In this document: positions 24,495 through 35,019 of the stretch, one piece after another
Numbering within the stretch: the first letter of the stretch is position 1
Layout: each line of letters opens with the position of its first letter
NCBI GenBank assembly: GCA_963840435.1
Contig: CAWIYY010000001.1
Span: forward strand, 159,010 to 223,009
Source of the DNA: Bog-473 sp963840435
GTDB lineage: Bacteria > Actinomycetota > Acidimicrobiia > Acidimicrobiales > RAAP-2
Reading direction: 5' to 3'
DNA: 64,000 nt
The notes under the pieces: model-generated
What the model was told of the DNA's origin: nothing
The model's input: only the letters and a program-made list of their open reading frames with translations
Databases searched by the model: none
Made by a program: the position numbers and the translations under genes

Positions 24495-26017
24495 TGGCCG
24501 AGCTGACGATCGACGCCAGTGAAATCACCGCGGCGCTGGAGCGCCATGTGCAGGAGTACAACCCCGACATCGCGACCGAGCAGATCGGGCGGATCGTCGA
24601 GGTGGGTGACGGGATCGCCAGGGTGTCAGGCCTGCCCGGCGCAGCCGTGAACGAGCTCTTGGAGTTCGAGGACGGCACGCTCGGGCTGGCGCTCAACCTG
24701 GACGAGGACACCATCGGCGCCGTGGTGCTCGGTGAGGTCGACTCGCTCGAGGAGGAGCAGACCGTCAAGGCGACCGGTCGTATTCAGACCGTTCCCGTCG
24801 GCGATGCCCTGTTGGGACGCGTGGTGAATGCCCTGGGCGAACCCATCGACGGCAAGGGCCCGATCAACACCACCGAGACGCGACGGATGGAGGTGCAGGC
24901 GCCCGGCATCGTCGGCCGCCAGCCCGTGAGCGAGCCCATGCAGACGGGTATCAAGGCCATCGACGCCATGACTCCGATCGGCCGTGGTCAACGCGAGCTG
25001 ATCATCGGTGACCGCAAGACGGGTAAGACGACCGTCGCCGTCGACACCATCATCAATCAGGCCGGCCAGGGCGTGAAGTGCATCTACGTGGCCATCGGAC
25101 AGAAGAACTCGTCGGTGGCCCAGACGGTGGCGACGCTCGAAGAGCACCGAGCGCTCGACTACACCGTCGTCGTCGTGGCGTCCGCAGGCGATCCGGCCCC
25201 GTTCAAGTACCTCGCCCCCTATGCCGGCTGTGCCATGGGCCAGCACTGGATGGAGAACGGCGAGCACGCGCTGATCGTGTACGACGACCTTTCCAAGCAG
25301 GCCGAGGCCTACCGCTCCGTGTCGCTGCTCCTGCGGCGCCCACCAGGGCGCGAGGCGTACCCGGGCGACGTCTTCTATCTCCACTCCCGGCTGCTCGAGC
25401 GTGCCGCCAAGCTCTCCGACGCCATGGGCGCCGGGTCCCTGACCGCCCTGCCCATCATTGAGACCAAGGCCGGCGACATCTCGGCCTACATCCCGACCAA
25501 CGTGATCTCGATCACCGATGGACAGGTCTTTCTCGAGTCAGACCTGTTCAACTCGGGTATCCGTCCTGCCATCAACGTCGGCAACTCAGTCAGTCGAGTG
25601 GGGAGTGCGGCCCAGATCAAGGCGATGAAGCAGGTGTCGGGCACGCTCAAGCTCGACCTGGCCCAGTTCCGCGAGCTCGAGGCCTTCGCCACCTTCGGTT
25701 CCGAGCTCGACAAGGTGTCCCAGGCGCAACTCGACCGCGGCTACCGCCTGACCGAGCTGCTCAAGCAACCCCAGAATCAGCCAGTGCCGGTGGAGGAGCA
25801 GGTCCTCGTGATCTATGCCGGGACCAAGGGCTGGACCGACACCGTGCCGGTCAGCGAGGTGCAGCGCTTCGGCACGGAGGTCATCGAGTACTTCAAGGGG
25901 AACCATCCCGAGGTGCTGGAGAACATCCGCACCACGGGCGCGCTGTCCGACGCCGACGTGCTGGACAAGGGTCTGGCCTCCTTCCTCGAGGGCTTCGACA
26001 CGGGGAAGGTCGACTGA
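24494..26017 (+). CDS. atpA: ATP synthase F1 subunit alpha
   Basis: Non-catalytic nucleotide-binding subunit, 507 residues. Walker A GDRKTGKT at 172-179; ALIVYDDLSKQAEAYR and the VGNSVSRVGSAAQIKAM segment with the arginine finger are intact. N-terminal delta-binding region (TIDASEITAALERHVQEY) is present. ATG 24494 overlaps the atpH stop by 1 nt. Confidence 0.98.
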   Translation: MAELTIDASEITAALERHVQEYNPDIATEQIGRIVEVGDGIARVSGLPGAAVNELLEFEDGTLGLALNLDEDTIGAVVLGEVDSLEEEQTVKATGRIQTVPVGDALLGRVVNALGEPIDGKGPINTTETRRMEVQAPGIVGRQPVSEPMQTGIKAIDAMTPIGRGQRELIIGDRKTGKTTVAVDTIINQAGQGVKCIYVAIGQKNSSVAQTVATLEEHRALDYTVVVVASAGDPAPFKYLAPYAGCAMGQHWMENGEHALIVYDDLSKQAEAYRSVSLLLRRPPGREAYPGDVFYLHSRLLERAAKLSDAMGAGSLTALPIIETKAGDISAYIPTNVISITDGQVFLESDLFNSGIRPAINVGNSVSRVGSAAQIKAMKQVSGTLKLDLAQFRELEAFATFGSELDKVSQAQLDRGYRLTELLKQPQNQPVPVEEQVLVIYAGTKGWTDTVPVSEVQRFGTEVIEYFKGNHPEVLENIRTTGALSDADVLDKGLASFLEGFDTGKVD

Positions 26018-26020
26018 CCC

Positions 26021-26953
26021 ATGGCCGGAGGCCAAGAGCGCGTCCTGCGCCGGCGGATCCGCTCGGTGCAGTCGACCAGGAAGATCACCAAGGCCATGGA
26101 GCTGATCGCCGCGTCGCGCATCGTGCGCGCCACAGGGCGCATCGCGGCGAACCGGCCCTACCGGGAGGGGATGCAGCGCATCCTCCGCCAGGCGGTACGC
26201 GAGGATCCAAACGCGGCGGAGAAGATGCTCGGCACCCCCGAGTCGCCCCAGCGGGTCGGGATTCTGGCCATCGTCGGTGATCGTGGCCTCGCCGGTTCGT
26301 ACAACTCGGGTGTCCTCCGTGCCACTGAACGCCTGGTCGCCGAGTACCGGCGCTCCAACGTCGAGGTCACCCTGTGGACCATCGGCAAGAAGGCGCCCGG
26401 GTACTTTCGCTACCGCGGGATCGAGATCCAGCGCTCGTTTCCCGGCATCGCCGACCGGCCCGAGTTCGTCGATGCCCGCGACGTCGCCGCCGTCGTGACA
26501 GCACCGTTCCTGGACGACCAGCTCGATCTGCTCCAGCTCGTGTCCACCCGGTACATCTCGGCCGGCGTGCAGCGCGTCCAGACGCAGCAGCTCCTGCCGC
26601 TCCCCCTGCCCAGCGACGAGGAACACGAGGACGGTGGGATCGACGATCTGCCGGCTGGCGGTTCCGGCAGCGGGTCTGGTGGCTATACGGAGTTCGAGCC
26701 CGATGTCGAGACCCTGCTCGCCGAATTGGCGCCGCGGGCCACCGAGTCCGAGATCTTCGCCGCGTTGCTCGAGGGCACGGCATCGTTCTTCACCGCACAG
26801 CAGAGGGCCATGGCGTCAGCGACGGAGAACGCTGACGAGCTGGTTCGCACCCTCACCAGGGTGATGAACCGTGCTCGCCAGGACGCCATCACCACAGAGA
26901 TCATGGAAATCGTTGGCGGGGCCGAGGCGCTCCGCCAGTCGAAGGGAGCTTGA
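26021..26953 (+). CDS. atpG: ATP synthase F1 subunit gamma
   Basis: Central rotor shaft, 310 residues. Terminal coiled-coil helices are typical (RRRIRSVQSTRKITKAMELI at the start, RARQDAITTEIMEIVGGAEA at the end). Between them, residues about 196-223 form an unusually long acidic and Gly/Ser-rich loop (PSDEEHEDGG..GSGSGSGG), where mycobacteria also carry a shorter gamma-specific insertion that affects ATP hydrolysis. 4 nt after atpA. Confidence 0.95.
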   Translation: MAGGQERVLRRRIRSVQSTRKITKAMELIAASRIVRATGRIAANRPYREGMQRILRQAVREDPNAAEKMLGTPESPQRVGILAIVGDRGLAGSYNSGVLRATERLVAEYRRSNVEVTLWTIGKKAPGYFRYRGIEIQRSFPGIADRPEFVDARDVAAVVTAPFLDDQLDLLQLVSTRYISAGVQRVQTQQLLPLPLPSDEEHEDGGIDDLPAGGSGSGSGGYTEFEPDVETLLAELAPRATESEIFAALLEGTASFFTAQQRAMASATENADELVRTLTRVMNRARQDAITTEIMEIVGGAEALRQSKGA

Positions 26954-26958
26954 CCGCG

Positions 26959-28415
<1,457 letters not shown>

Positions 28416-28416
<1 letters not shown>

Positions 28417-28925
28417 TGGCCGAGGGAGTCTTCGGAGTCGAGGTGGTGACGCCCGAGGAGGCGTTGCTGGCCGGTGGCGCATCCTCGGTGGTTCTGACCA
28501 CGTCGGGGGGGGACATGACGGTGCTCGACGGTCACACCTCGCTGATCGCCGACGTCGTCCCCTGTCTGGTCAGGGTGGAGCAGCCCGACGGCACCGAGGC
28601 GCGACTCGCCGTGCACGGTGGCTTCCTCCAGGTCGACACCAGCCCGGGCGCTGCCGAAGGGCTGGCCGAGGGCGATGGGCCGCTGCCGGGCATGTCCACC
28701 CGGGTCACGGTGCTGGCCGGGGTGGCGGAGATGGCCGACGAGATCGACGTGATCCGGGCCGAGCAGGCCAAGGAGGCGGCGACACAGCTGGTCGCCGACC
28801 TGCGGGCCGGCCGGTCACCGGGCAACGAGGGCGAGAACGAGGACCCCGACGTCGCGCTGCAGGAGGCGGAGAAGGCGCTGGCCCGGGCCGAGCTCCGCCT
28901 GGCGGTGGCCGCCGGTACGGCCTGA
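28416..28925 (+). CDS. atpC: ATP synthase F1 subunit epsilon
   Basis: Rotor subunit and possible inhibitor of hydrolysis. 169 residues, longer than the usual 120-140. The N-terminal beta-sandwich is clear (VEVVTPEEALLAGGASSVVL, GDMTVLDGHTSLIAD, LAVHGGFLQVD). The C-terminal helical hairpin carries a Gly/Glu/Asn-rich insert (GRSPGNEGENEDPD) between the two helices. GTG start overlaps atpD stop. Last gene of the atp operon. Confidence 0.93.
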
Positions 28926-28943
28926 GTCAGGATCGGGCGGTAG

Positions 28944-28962
28944 CCGGGCCCTCGAGGCCCGG
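28944..28962. terminator. Hairpin between convergent atpC and glpX
   Basis: CCGGGCC (28944-28950), loop CTCGA, GGCCCGG (28956-28962): a perfect 7-bp GC stem in the gap of convergent genes. No T-tract follows on either strand, so Rho-assisted or bidirectional termination is the most that can be inferred. Confidence 0.5.
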
Positions 28963-28995
28963 TCCCTGAGCACTCCAGCCGAGCATCTCAACCGG

Positions 28996-29028
28996 GTTGC
29001 CCAGACCAGTTGCCCAGACCAGTTGCCC
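28996..29028 (+). repeat. 13-bp tandem repeat, 2.5 copies
   Basis: GTTGCCCAGACCA at 28996-29008 and 29009-29021, then GTTGCCC at 29022-29028. It lies just beyond the glpX stop in the convergent gap; no function is apparent. Confidence 0.85.
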
Positions 29029-29040
29029 GGCCCGGTGTGC

Positions 29041-30030
29041 TCAGTCGAACTGGATGGAGCTGAACTCCGCCAGCTTGGCCAGCGCGTGGCTGGCGTCGAT
29101 CTTGCGCAGCGTGCCCGACTTCGAGCGCATGACCAGCGACTGCGTGGTGGCGCCGAACTCGTGATACTGGACGCCCCGGAGCAATTCGCCGTCGGTGATG
29201 CCGGTGGCGGCGAAGAAGCAGTTGTTGCCCTGGACCAGGTCGTCGGTGGTGAGCACGGCGTCGAGGTTGTAGCCGGCCTCGAGGGCGGCGGTCCGCTCGG
29301 ACTCGTTGCGAGGGTAGAGCTTGCCCTGGATTTCGCCGCCCATGCACTTGAGGGCGGCGGCGGCCAGCACGCCTTCGGGGGTCCCGCCGATGCCGAAGAG
29401 GATGTCGGTGCCCGCGCCGGGCCAGCCGGTGGCAATCGCTCCCGCCACGTCACCGTCGGTGATGAGCCGGATGCGGGCGCCCGAGGCCCGCACCTCGCCG
29501 ATCAGGTCGCCGTGGCGCTCGCGGTCGAGGATGACGACGGTCAGGTCGCGCACGGGGCGACCGACGGCTTCCGAGAGCGCGTGCAGGTTCTCGGTCGGGG
29601 TGCGCCGGATGTCGACCGAACCCTTGGCCCGCGGCCCCACCGCCAGCTTCTCCATGTACACGCAGGGACCGGGGTCGAACATGGTGCCCCGCTCGGACAC
29701 CGCGATCACGGCCAGAGCACCGCCCCGGCCCTGAGCGGTGAGCGTGGTGCCGTCGATGGGATCCACCGCGATGTCGGTCAGCGGGGGCGTGCCGTCCCCG
29801 ATCTTCTCGCCGTTGAAGAGCATCGGCGCGTTGTCCTTCTCGCCCTCGCCGATGACGACGATGCCGTCCATGGGCACGCTGGACAGCACCGTGCGCATGG
29901 CCTCGACCGCAGCGGCGTCGGCACCGATTTTGTCGCCCCGCCCCATCCAGCGGCTGGCGGCCATGGCGGCGGCCTCGGTGGTCCGCACCAGGTCCAGGGC
30001 CAGGTTGCGGTCGGGGGCTTGGGGGGACAT
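29041..30030 (-). CDS. glpX: Fructose-1,6-bisphosphatase class II
   Basis: Gluconeogenic phosphatase, 329 residues. Metal/phosphate motifs VVIGEGEKDNAPML and DIAVDPIDGTTLTAQGRGG, then ATGWPGAGTDILFGIGGTPEGV and the YPRNESERTAALEAGY region are all GlpX signatures. It is the FBPase type usual in Actinobacteria. ATG 30028-30030 is chosen; the frame stays open far upstream, antisense to murA, but that extension has no family similarity. Divergent from murA by 78 nt. Confidence 0.96.
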   Translation of the reverse strand: MSPQAPDRNLALDLVRTTEAAAMAASRWMGRGDKIGADAAAVEAMRTVLSSVPMDGIVVIGEGEKDNAPMLFNGEKIGDGTPPLTDIAVDPIDGTTLTAQGRGGALAVIAVSERGTMFDPGPCVYMEKLAVGPRAKGSVDIRRTPTENLHALSEAVGRPVRDLTVVILDRERHGDLIGEVRASGARIRLITDGDVAGAIATGWPGAGTDILFGIGGTPEGVLAAAALKCMGGEIQGKLYPRNESERTAALEAGYNLDAVLTTDDLVQGNNCFFAATGITDGELLRGVQYHEFGATTQSLVMRSKSGTLRKIDASHALAKLAEFSSIQFD

Positions 30031-30108
30031 CACCACGGGCACTGACCATAGCGGGCGAGGATCGTCGATTGCGGGGTTGGGGGGCCGCCAGCGGCGATAC
30101 TTGAGGCG

Positions 30109-31371
30109 ATGGACCAGATCGTCGTCGAGCCCAGCGGGCCGCTGTCGGGCACCGTGTGGGCCGGCGGGGCCAAGAACTCGGCTCTCAAGCTGATGGTGGC
30201 CTGCCTGCTGGCCGAGGGGCGCAGCGTGCTGTCCAACGTGCCGCGCATCACCGACGTCGACACCATGGCCGACGTGTTGCGGGCGATCGGCGCGCAGGTC
30301 GAGCGGCTCGAGGACGGTCGGGTGGCCGTGACCTCGCCCGGACCCTCGGGGCTGGTGCCGGCCGGGTCCTACGAATTGTTCGAGCGGATGCGGGCGTCGG
30401 TGGTCGTGCTCGGGATGCTGCTGGCCCGCTGCGGCTCGGTGCGCATGCCCCTGCCGGGCGGCGACGACTTCGGCGACCGCCCCATCGACTTCCACCTCAA
30501 CGGGTTGGCCGCCATGGGTGCCCGCTTCGAGTCTTCGCACGGCGAGGTGCGCGGCACCGTCCCGGGCGGCCGCCTGGTCGGGACCCGGGTGGTGCTCGAG
30601 TACCCGAGCCACACAGCGACCGACAATCTGCTCATGGCCGGCGCGCTGGCCAAGGGCACCACGGTCATTGAGAACGCGGCCAAGGAGCCCGAGGTGATGG
30701 ACCTGGCCGCCATGCTGCGCGCCATGGGGGCCGACGTGCGCGGGGCGGGGACGTCGCGCATCGAGATCGAAGGGGTGGACGAGCTGCGCCCGGTGACCCA
30801 CTCGGTCGTGCCCGACCGGGTGGTGGCGGCGACGTACTTGGCTGCGGTCGGCATGGCCGGGGGCGAGGTGACCATCGCCGACGCCCGGCCCGACCACATG
30901 GAGAACGTCCTGCGCAAGGTGGGCCAGATGGGGATCGTGACCGAGTTCGGGCCCGACGGCCTGCGGGCGAGCGCGCCGCCCCGCTTGCACTCGGCCGACG
31001 TGGCCACGCTGCCCTACCCCGGGGTGGCCACCGACTACAGCCCCTTCCTGGTGGCCATGCTCACCGTGGCCGACGGGGTGGGAATCCTCACCGAGAACCT
31101 GTTCTCCGGGCGCTTCCGCTACGTCGAGGAGCTGCGCCGCATGGGGGCCGACATCAGGACCGAGGGCCATCACGCTGTGGTGCGCGGGGTGCCCCACCTC
31201 TCGGGTGCGCCGGTGCGGGCACCCGACATCCGGGCCGGGGTGGCCCTGGTGCTGTCCGGGCTGGTGGCCGAGGGCTCGACCGTGGTGAGCGGGGCCCATC
31301 ACATCGACCGGGGCTACGAGGACCTGGTGGGGGCGCTGTCGTCGCTCGGCGCCGCCGTGACCCGCCCGTGA
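30109..31371 (+). CDS. murA: UDP-N-acetylglucosamine 1-carboxyvinyltransferase (Asp-type MurA)
   Basis: First committed step of peptidoglycan synthesis: adds enolpyruvate to UDP-GlcNAc. 420 residues with the inside-out alpha/beta fold; GGAKNSALKLMVACLL (K22/N23) at the start. The catalytic-loop Cys of most MurA is Asp119 here (LPGGDDFGDRPIDFH), as in mycobacterial MurA, which predicts intrinsic resistance to fosfomycin because that drug alkylates the Cys. The stop overlaps the meaB GTG (GTGA). Confidence 0.96.
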   Translation: MDQIVVEPSGPLSGTVWAGGAKNSALKLMVACLLAEGRSVLSNVPRITDVDTMADVLRAIGAQVERLEDGRVAVTSPGPSGLVPAGSYELFERMRASVVVLGMLLARCGSVRMPLPGGDDFGDRPIDFHLNGLAAMGARFESSHGEVRGTVPGGRLVGTRVVLEYPSHTATDNLLMAGALAKGTTVIENAAKEPEVMDLAAMLRAMGADVRGAGTSRIEIEGVDELRPVTHSVVPDRVVAATYLAAVGMAGGEVTIADARPDHMENVLRKVGQMGIVTEFGPDGLRASAPPRLHSADVATLPYPGVATDYSPFLVAMLTVADGVGILTENLFSGRFRYVEELRRMGADIRTEGHHAVVRGVPHLSGAPVRAPDIRAGVALVLSGLVAEGSTVVSGAHHIDRGYEDLVGALSSLGAAVTRP

Positions 31372-32360
31372 GCGGCCCGCCGGCAGGCGCCGGTGCCGGG
31401 CCGGCGACCGATCCCGAAGCGCTGCTCACCCGGGCCCGCGACGGGGACCGGGTGGCCCTGGCCCGCCTGCTGTCGGCCATCGAGCGCGGCGGGCCCAGCG
31501 CGACGGCGGTGGCCCGGCTGTCCTACCGGGCCGAGGTGCCCTACACCGTCGGGCTGACCGGCGCGCCGGGCTCGGGCAAGTCGACCCTGACCGACGGGCT
31601 CATCAGCGCGGTGCGGGGCGGCTGGCCCGAACCGCTGGGCGAGCCGGTGCCCCAGGTGGCGGTGCTGGCGGTGGACCCCACCTCGCCCTTCAGCGGCGGA
31701 GCCATCCTGGGCGACCGGGTGCGCATGGGTCAGCACGCGCTGGACCCGACGGTCTTCATCCGCTCCATGGCCACCCGGGGCCATCTGGGCGGGCTCTCGC
31801 TGGCCGTGCCCGACGCCGTGCGCCTGTTCGGCGCGGCCGGCCTGGGCGTGATCATCATCGAGACGGTGGGCGTGGGGCAGATGGAGGTCGACATCGCGTC
31901 GGCGGCCGACACCACGGTGGTGGTGGTGACGCCCGGCTGGGGCGACTCCATGCAGGCCAACAAGGCGGGGCTGCTCGAGGTGGCCGACGTCTTTGTCGTC
32001 AACAAGGCCGACCGCCCCGGCGTGCGCGAGGCCCGGCGAGATCTCGAGCAGATGCTCGACCTGTCGCGGCCGGACGCCTGGCGGCCCGAGATCGTGGAGA
32101 CCACCGCCACGGCGGGAGAGGGCATCGACGCGCTGTGGACCGCGGTGGCCCGGCACCGGGCCCACCTCGAGACCAGCGGACTCCTCGGCCCGCGCCGCAC
32201 CGAACGCCTGGCCCAGGAGCTGCGCCGGGTGTTGTCGGCCCGGGCCGAGGCCCGCATCGCGGAGGTGGCGGCGGGCGAGGAGTTCGCCACGGCCGTCAAG
32301 GCGCTGGCCGCAGGGGAGAACGACCCCTACGAGGCGGCGGACCGCCTGCTGGCGGAGTGA
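31368..32360 (+). CDS. meaB: MeaB/ArgK-type G3E P-loop GTPase (methylmalonyl-CoA mutase chaperone)
   Basis: GTPase that loads and protects B12-dependent acyl-CoA mutases. 330 residues. Walker A GLTGAPGSGKSTLTD, VDPTSPFSGGAILGDRVRM, the IIETVGVGQMEVD switch and the base-specificity motif NKAD (FVVNKADRPGV) are diagnostic. The mutase itself is not in the window. Coupled to murA by a GTGA overlap and followed by an enoyl-CoA hydratase, suggesting an acyl-CoA catabolic link. Confidence 0.93.
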   Translation: MSGPPAGAGAGPATDPEALLTRARDGDRVALARLLSAIERGGPSATAVARLSYRAEVPYTVGLTGAPGSGKSTLTDGLISAVRGGWPEPLGEPVPQVAVLAVDPTSPFSGGAILGDRVRMGQHALDPTVFIRSMATRGHLGGLSLAVPDAVRLFGAAGLGVIIIETVGVGQMEVDIASAADTTVVVVTPGWGDSMQANKAGLLEVADVFVVNKADRPGVREARRDLEQMLDLSRPDAWRPEIVETTATAGEGIDALWTAVARHRAHLETSGLLGPRRTERLAQELRRVLSARAEARIAEVAAGEEFATAVKALAAGENDPYEAADRLLAE

Positions 32361-32393
32361 GTCATCGGGTGGGCGGGCGGGTACGGTGCGGCC

Positions 32394-33170
32394 ATGGCTG
32401 AGCACTTCGTGGTCCTCGAGCGACGTGACGACGGCGTCGCCCTGATCCGGCTGGACCGGCCCAAGGCCAACGCCCTCTCGGGGGAGGTCCTGCTCCAGCT
32501 GGCCGAGGTGCTCGAGGGCCTGGCCGCCGACCCGCCCGGTGCGGTGGTGCTCTGGGGCGGCCGGCGCATCTTCGCGGCCGGTGCGGACATCGCCGAGCTG
32601 GAGTCGGGCGTGGCGGCGCGGACGGTCGGGGCGGGCTTCGGGCGGGCGCTCGGCGCGCTGGCCTCGTTGCCCCGGGCCACCATCGCCGCCGTCAACGGCG
32701 CCGCCCTCGGGGGCGGGCTGGAGCTGGCCCTGGCCTGCGACTTCCGGGTGGGCGCCGAGGACGCCCGGCTGGGCCTGCCCGAGATCCTCCTCGGCCTGAT
32801 CCCCGGCGGCGGGGGCACCCAGCGCCTGCCCCGGCTGATCGGGTCGTCGCGGGCCAAGGAGCTCATCCTCTCGGGCCGCCAGGTGCGGGCCGACGAGGCG
32901 CTGGCCATCGGGCTGGTCAACCGGGTGGTGGCCCCCGACGACGTGCTCGACGCCGCCCTGACTTGGGCGGCCGAGCTGGCGGCCGGGCCCCTGGTGGCGC
33001 ACGGGCTGGCCAAGTCGGCGGTCGACGGCGGACTGGAGCGCCCGCTGGCCGAGGGACTGCTCTCCGAGCTCGAGGCCTTCGCCGCCGTCTTCGAGACCGA
33101 GGACGCCCGCACGGGACTGCGCTCCTTCGTCGAGCACGGCCCGGGCCGGGCCACCTTCTCGGGACGTTGA
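32394..33170 (+). CDS. Enoyl-CoA hydratase/isomerase family protein
   Basis: Crotonase-fold protein, 258 residues. Oxyanion-hole segments are present: FAAGADIAELES and AAVNGAALGGGLELALACDFRVG. The first catalytic Glu position of hydratases falls in the LGLPEILLGLIPGGGGTQRL block (E of LPE) and the second Glu region is G-G-GGTQ, as in several fatty-acid crotonases; exact activity is uncertain. It lies 33 nt after meaB and 4 nt before treS. Confidence 0.88.
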   Translation: MAEHFVVLERRDDGVALIRLDRPKANALSGEVLLQLAEVLEGLAADPPGAVVLWGGRRIFAAGADIAELESGVAARTVGAGFGRALGALASLPRATIAAVNGAALGGGLELALACDFRVGAEDARLGLPEILLGLIPGGGGTQRLPRLIGSSRAKELILSGRQVRADEALAIGLVNRVVAPDDVLDAALTWAAELAAGPLVAHGLAKSAVDGGLERPLAEGLLSELEAFAAVFETEDARTGLRSFVEHGPGRATFSGR

Positions 33171-33174
33171 CGCC

Positions 33175-35019
33175 ATGAGCTCACCGCCCATGCCGATCAG
33201 CGGGAACGAAGGCGCCTTCGACCCCTCGGCCCGCTGGTTCCAGCACGCCGTGTTCTACGAGGTGCTCATCCGGGGGTATTACGACGCCAACAACGACGGC
33301 ACCGGGGACCTGCGCGGCCTGCGCGAGAAGCTCGACTACATGGAGTGGCTGGGCATCGACTGCATCTGGATGCTGCCCTTCTACCCGTCCCCCTTCCGCG
33401 ACGGCGGCTACGACATCAGCGACTTCTTCAACGTCCATCCCGATTACGGGACGATCAGCGACCTGGTGGGCTTCTTGGAGGAGGCCCACCGCCGGGGCAT
33501 CCGCGTCATCGCCGATCTGGTCATGAACCACACCAGCGACGAGCACCCGTGGTTCGTCGAATCGCGCTCGTCGCGCGACAACGCCAAGGCCGACTGGTAC
33601 GTGTGGAACGACGACGACCAGAAATGGCCGGACGCCCGCGTCGTCTTCACCGACGTGGAACGTTCCAACTGGACCTGGGACGACACCCGCCAGCAGTACT
33701 ACTGGCACCGCTTCTACCACCACCAGCCCGACCTCAACTACGACAACCCCGAAGTGGCCGACACCATGGTCGACCTGGTGCGCTTCTGGCTCGACCTGGG
33801 CTTCGACGGGTTCCGGCTCGACGCCGTGCCCTACCTGTACCAGCGCGACGGCACCTCGGGCGAGCACCTGCCCGAGACGCACGCGTTCATCAAGCGCATC
33901 CGCAAGCAGATCGAGGCCGACTACCCGGGGCGGATCCTGCTGGCCGAGGCCAACGGCTGGCCGAGCGACGTGGCCGACTACTTCGGCGACGGCGACGAGT
34001 GCCACCTCTGCTTCCACTTCCCGCTGATGCCCCGCCTCTTCATGGCGGTGCGCCGCGAGCAGCGCTACCCGATCACCGAGATCCTGGCCCAGACCCCCGC
34101 CATCGACGACAGTTGCCAGTGGGCCATCTTCTTGCGCAACCACGACGAGCTGACGCTCGAGCAGGTGAGCGACGAGGACCGGGACTACCTCATGGCGGAG
34201 TACGCCAAGGACCCGCGCATGAAGCGGCACATGGGCATCGGGCGCCGCCTGGCCCCGCTGCTGGACAACGACCGCCGGACGGCCGAGCTCCTCTACGCGC
34301 TGATCCTGTCCCTCCCGGGCAGCCCCGTCATCTACTACGGCGACGAGGTGCTCATGGGGGACAACATCTACCTCGGTGACCGCGACTCGGTGCGCACGCC
34401 CATGCAGTGGTCGCCCGACCGCAACGGCGGGTTCTCGCAGGCCGACTTCGCCCAGCTCTACCTGCCGCCGCTCATGGATCCGGTCTACGGCTTCAGCGCG
34501 CTCAACGTGGAAGCGCAGCTGCGGAACCAGGGCTCGTTCCTGCACTGGCTACGCCGCATGCTCCAGGAGCGCCGTGCCCTGCCCGTGATGGGGGTGGGGG
34601 CGATGGAGGTCCTGCCCTGCGCCAACCCCTCGGTGCTGGCCTACGTGCGCTCCGGGGACGTGGCCGACATCCTGACCACGGCGGCGCCCGCCGCCGCCGC
34701 CACGGTGCGCTCGTCGCCCGACGGGGTGCTCGACTGGGGCCACGCTCCCGTGCTGGCCCGGACCGTGCCGGCCGGCAACGAGAGCGAGGACGACGAGGTC
34801 CTGCACCGCCACCAGGCCGTCCTCTGCGTGCACAACCTGAGCCGCTTCGCCCAGCCCGCTGAGCTGGCCCTGGCCAAGTGGGCCGGCTCCACTCCCTACG
34901 AGGTGCTCGGTCGCGTACCCTTTCCGGTCATCAGCGAAGAGCCCTACACCATCACCCTGCCGCCCTACGGCTTCCTCTGGTTCGACCTCGTTCCCGACGA
35001 CAGGCTCGACGGGCCGTGA
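33175..35019 (+). CDS. treS: Trehalose synthase / maltose alpha-D-glucosyltransferase
   Basis: GH13 enzyme that interconverts maltose and trehalose. 614 residues. Nucleophile D216 (GFRLDAVPYL), acid/base E258 (LLAEANGWP) and stabiliser D324 (RNHDELTLEQ) are visible; VFYEVLIRGYYDANNDGTGD is the TreS N-terminus. An adjacent maltokinase-like gene overlaps its stop by 4 nt (GTGA). In Actinobacteria TreS plus maltokinase turn trehalose into maltose-1-phosphate for GlgE glucan synthesis; glgE itself is not in the window. Confidence 0.97.
   Translation: MSSPPMPISGNEGAFDPSARWFQHAVFYEVLIRGYYDANNDGTGDLRGLREKLDYMEWLGIDCIWMLPFYPSPFRDGGYDISDFFNVHPDYGTISDLVGFLEEAHRRGIRVIADLVMNHTSDEHPWFVESRSSRDNAKADWYVWNDDDQKWPDARVVFTDVERSNWTWDDTRQQYYWHRFYHHQPDLNYDNPEVADTMVDLVRFWLDLGFDGFRLDAVPYLYQRDGTSGEHLPETHAFIKRIRKQIEADYPGRILLAEANGWPSDVADYFGDGDECHLCFHFPLMPRLFMAVRREQRYPITEILAQTPAIDDSCQWAIFLRNHDELTLEQVSDEDRDYLMAEYAKDPRMKRHMGIGRRLAPLLDNDRRTAELLYALILSLPGSPVIYYGDEVLMGDNIYLGDRDSVRTPMQWSPDRNGGFSQADFAQLYLPPLMDPVYGFSALNVEAQLRNQGSFLHWLRRMLQERRALPVMGVGAMEVLPCANPSVLAYVRSGDVADILTTAAPAAAATVRSSPDGVLDWGHAPVLARTVPAGNESEDDEVLHRHQAVLCVHNLSRFAQPAELALAKWAGSTPYEVLGRVPFPVISEEPYTITLPPYGFLWFDLVPDDRLDGP

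Noticed and set aside
30031..31302. A 420-codon N-terminal extension of glpX running antisense to murA
   Set aside because: No family similarity; the normal GlpX start is at 30028-30030 and the plus strand encodes a complete MurA.
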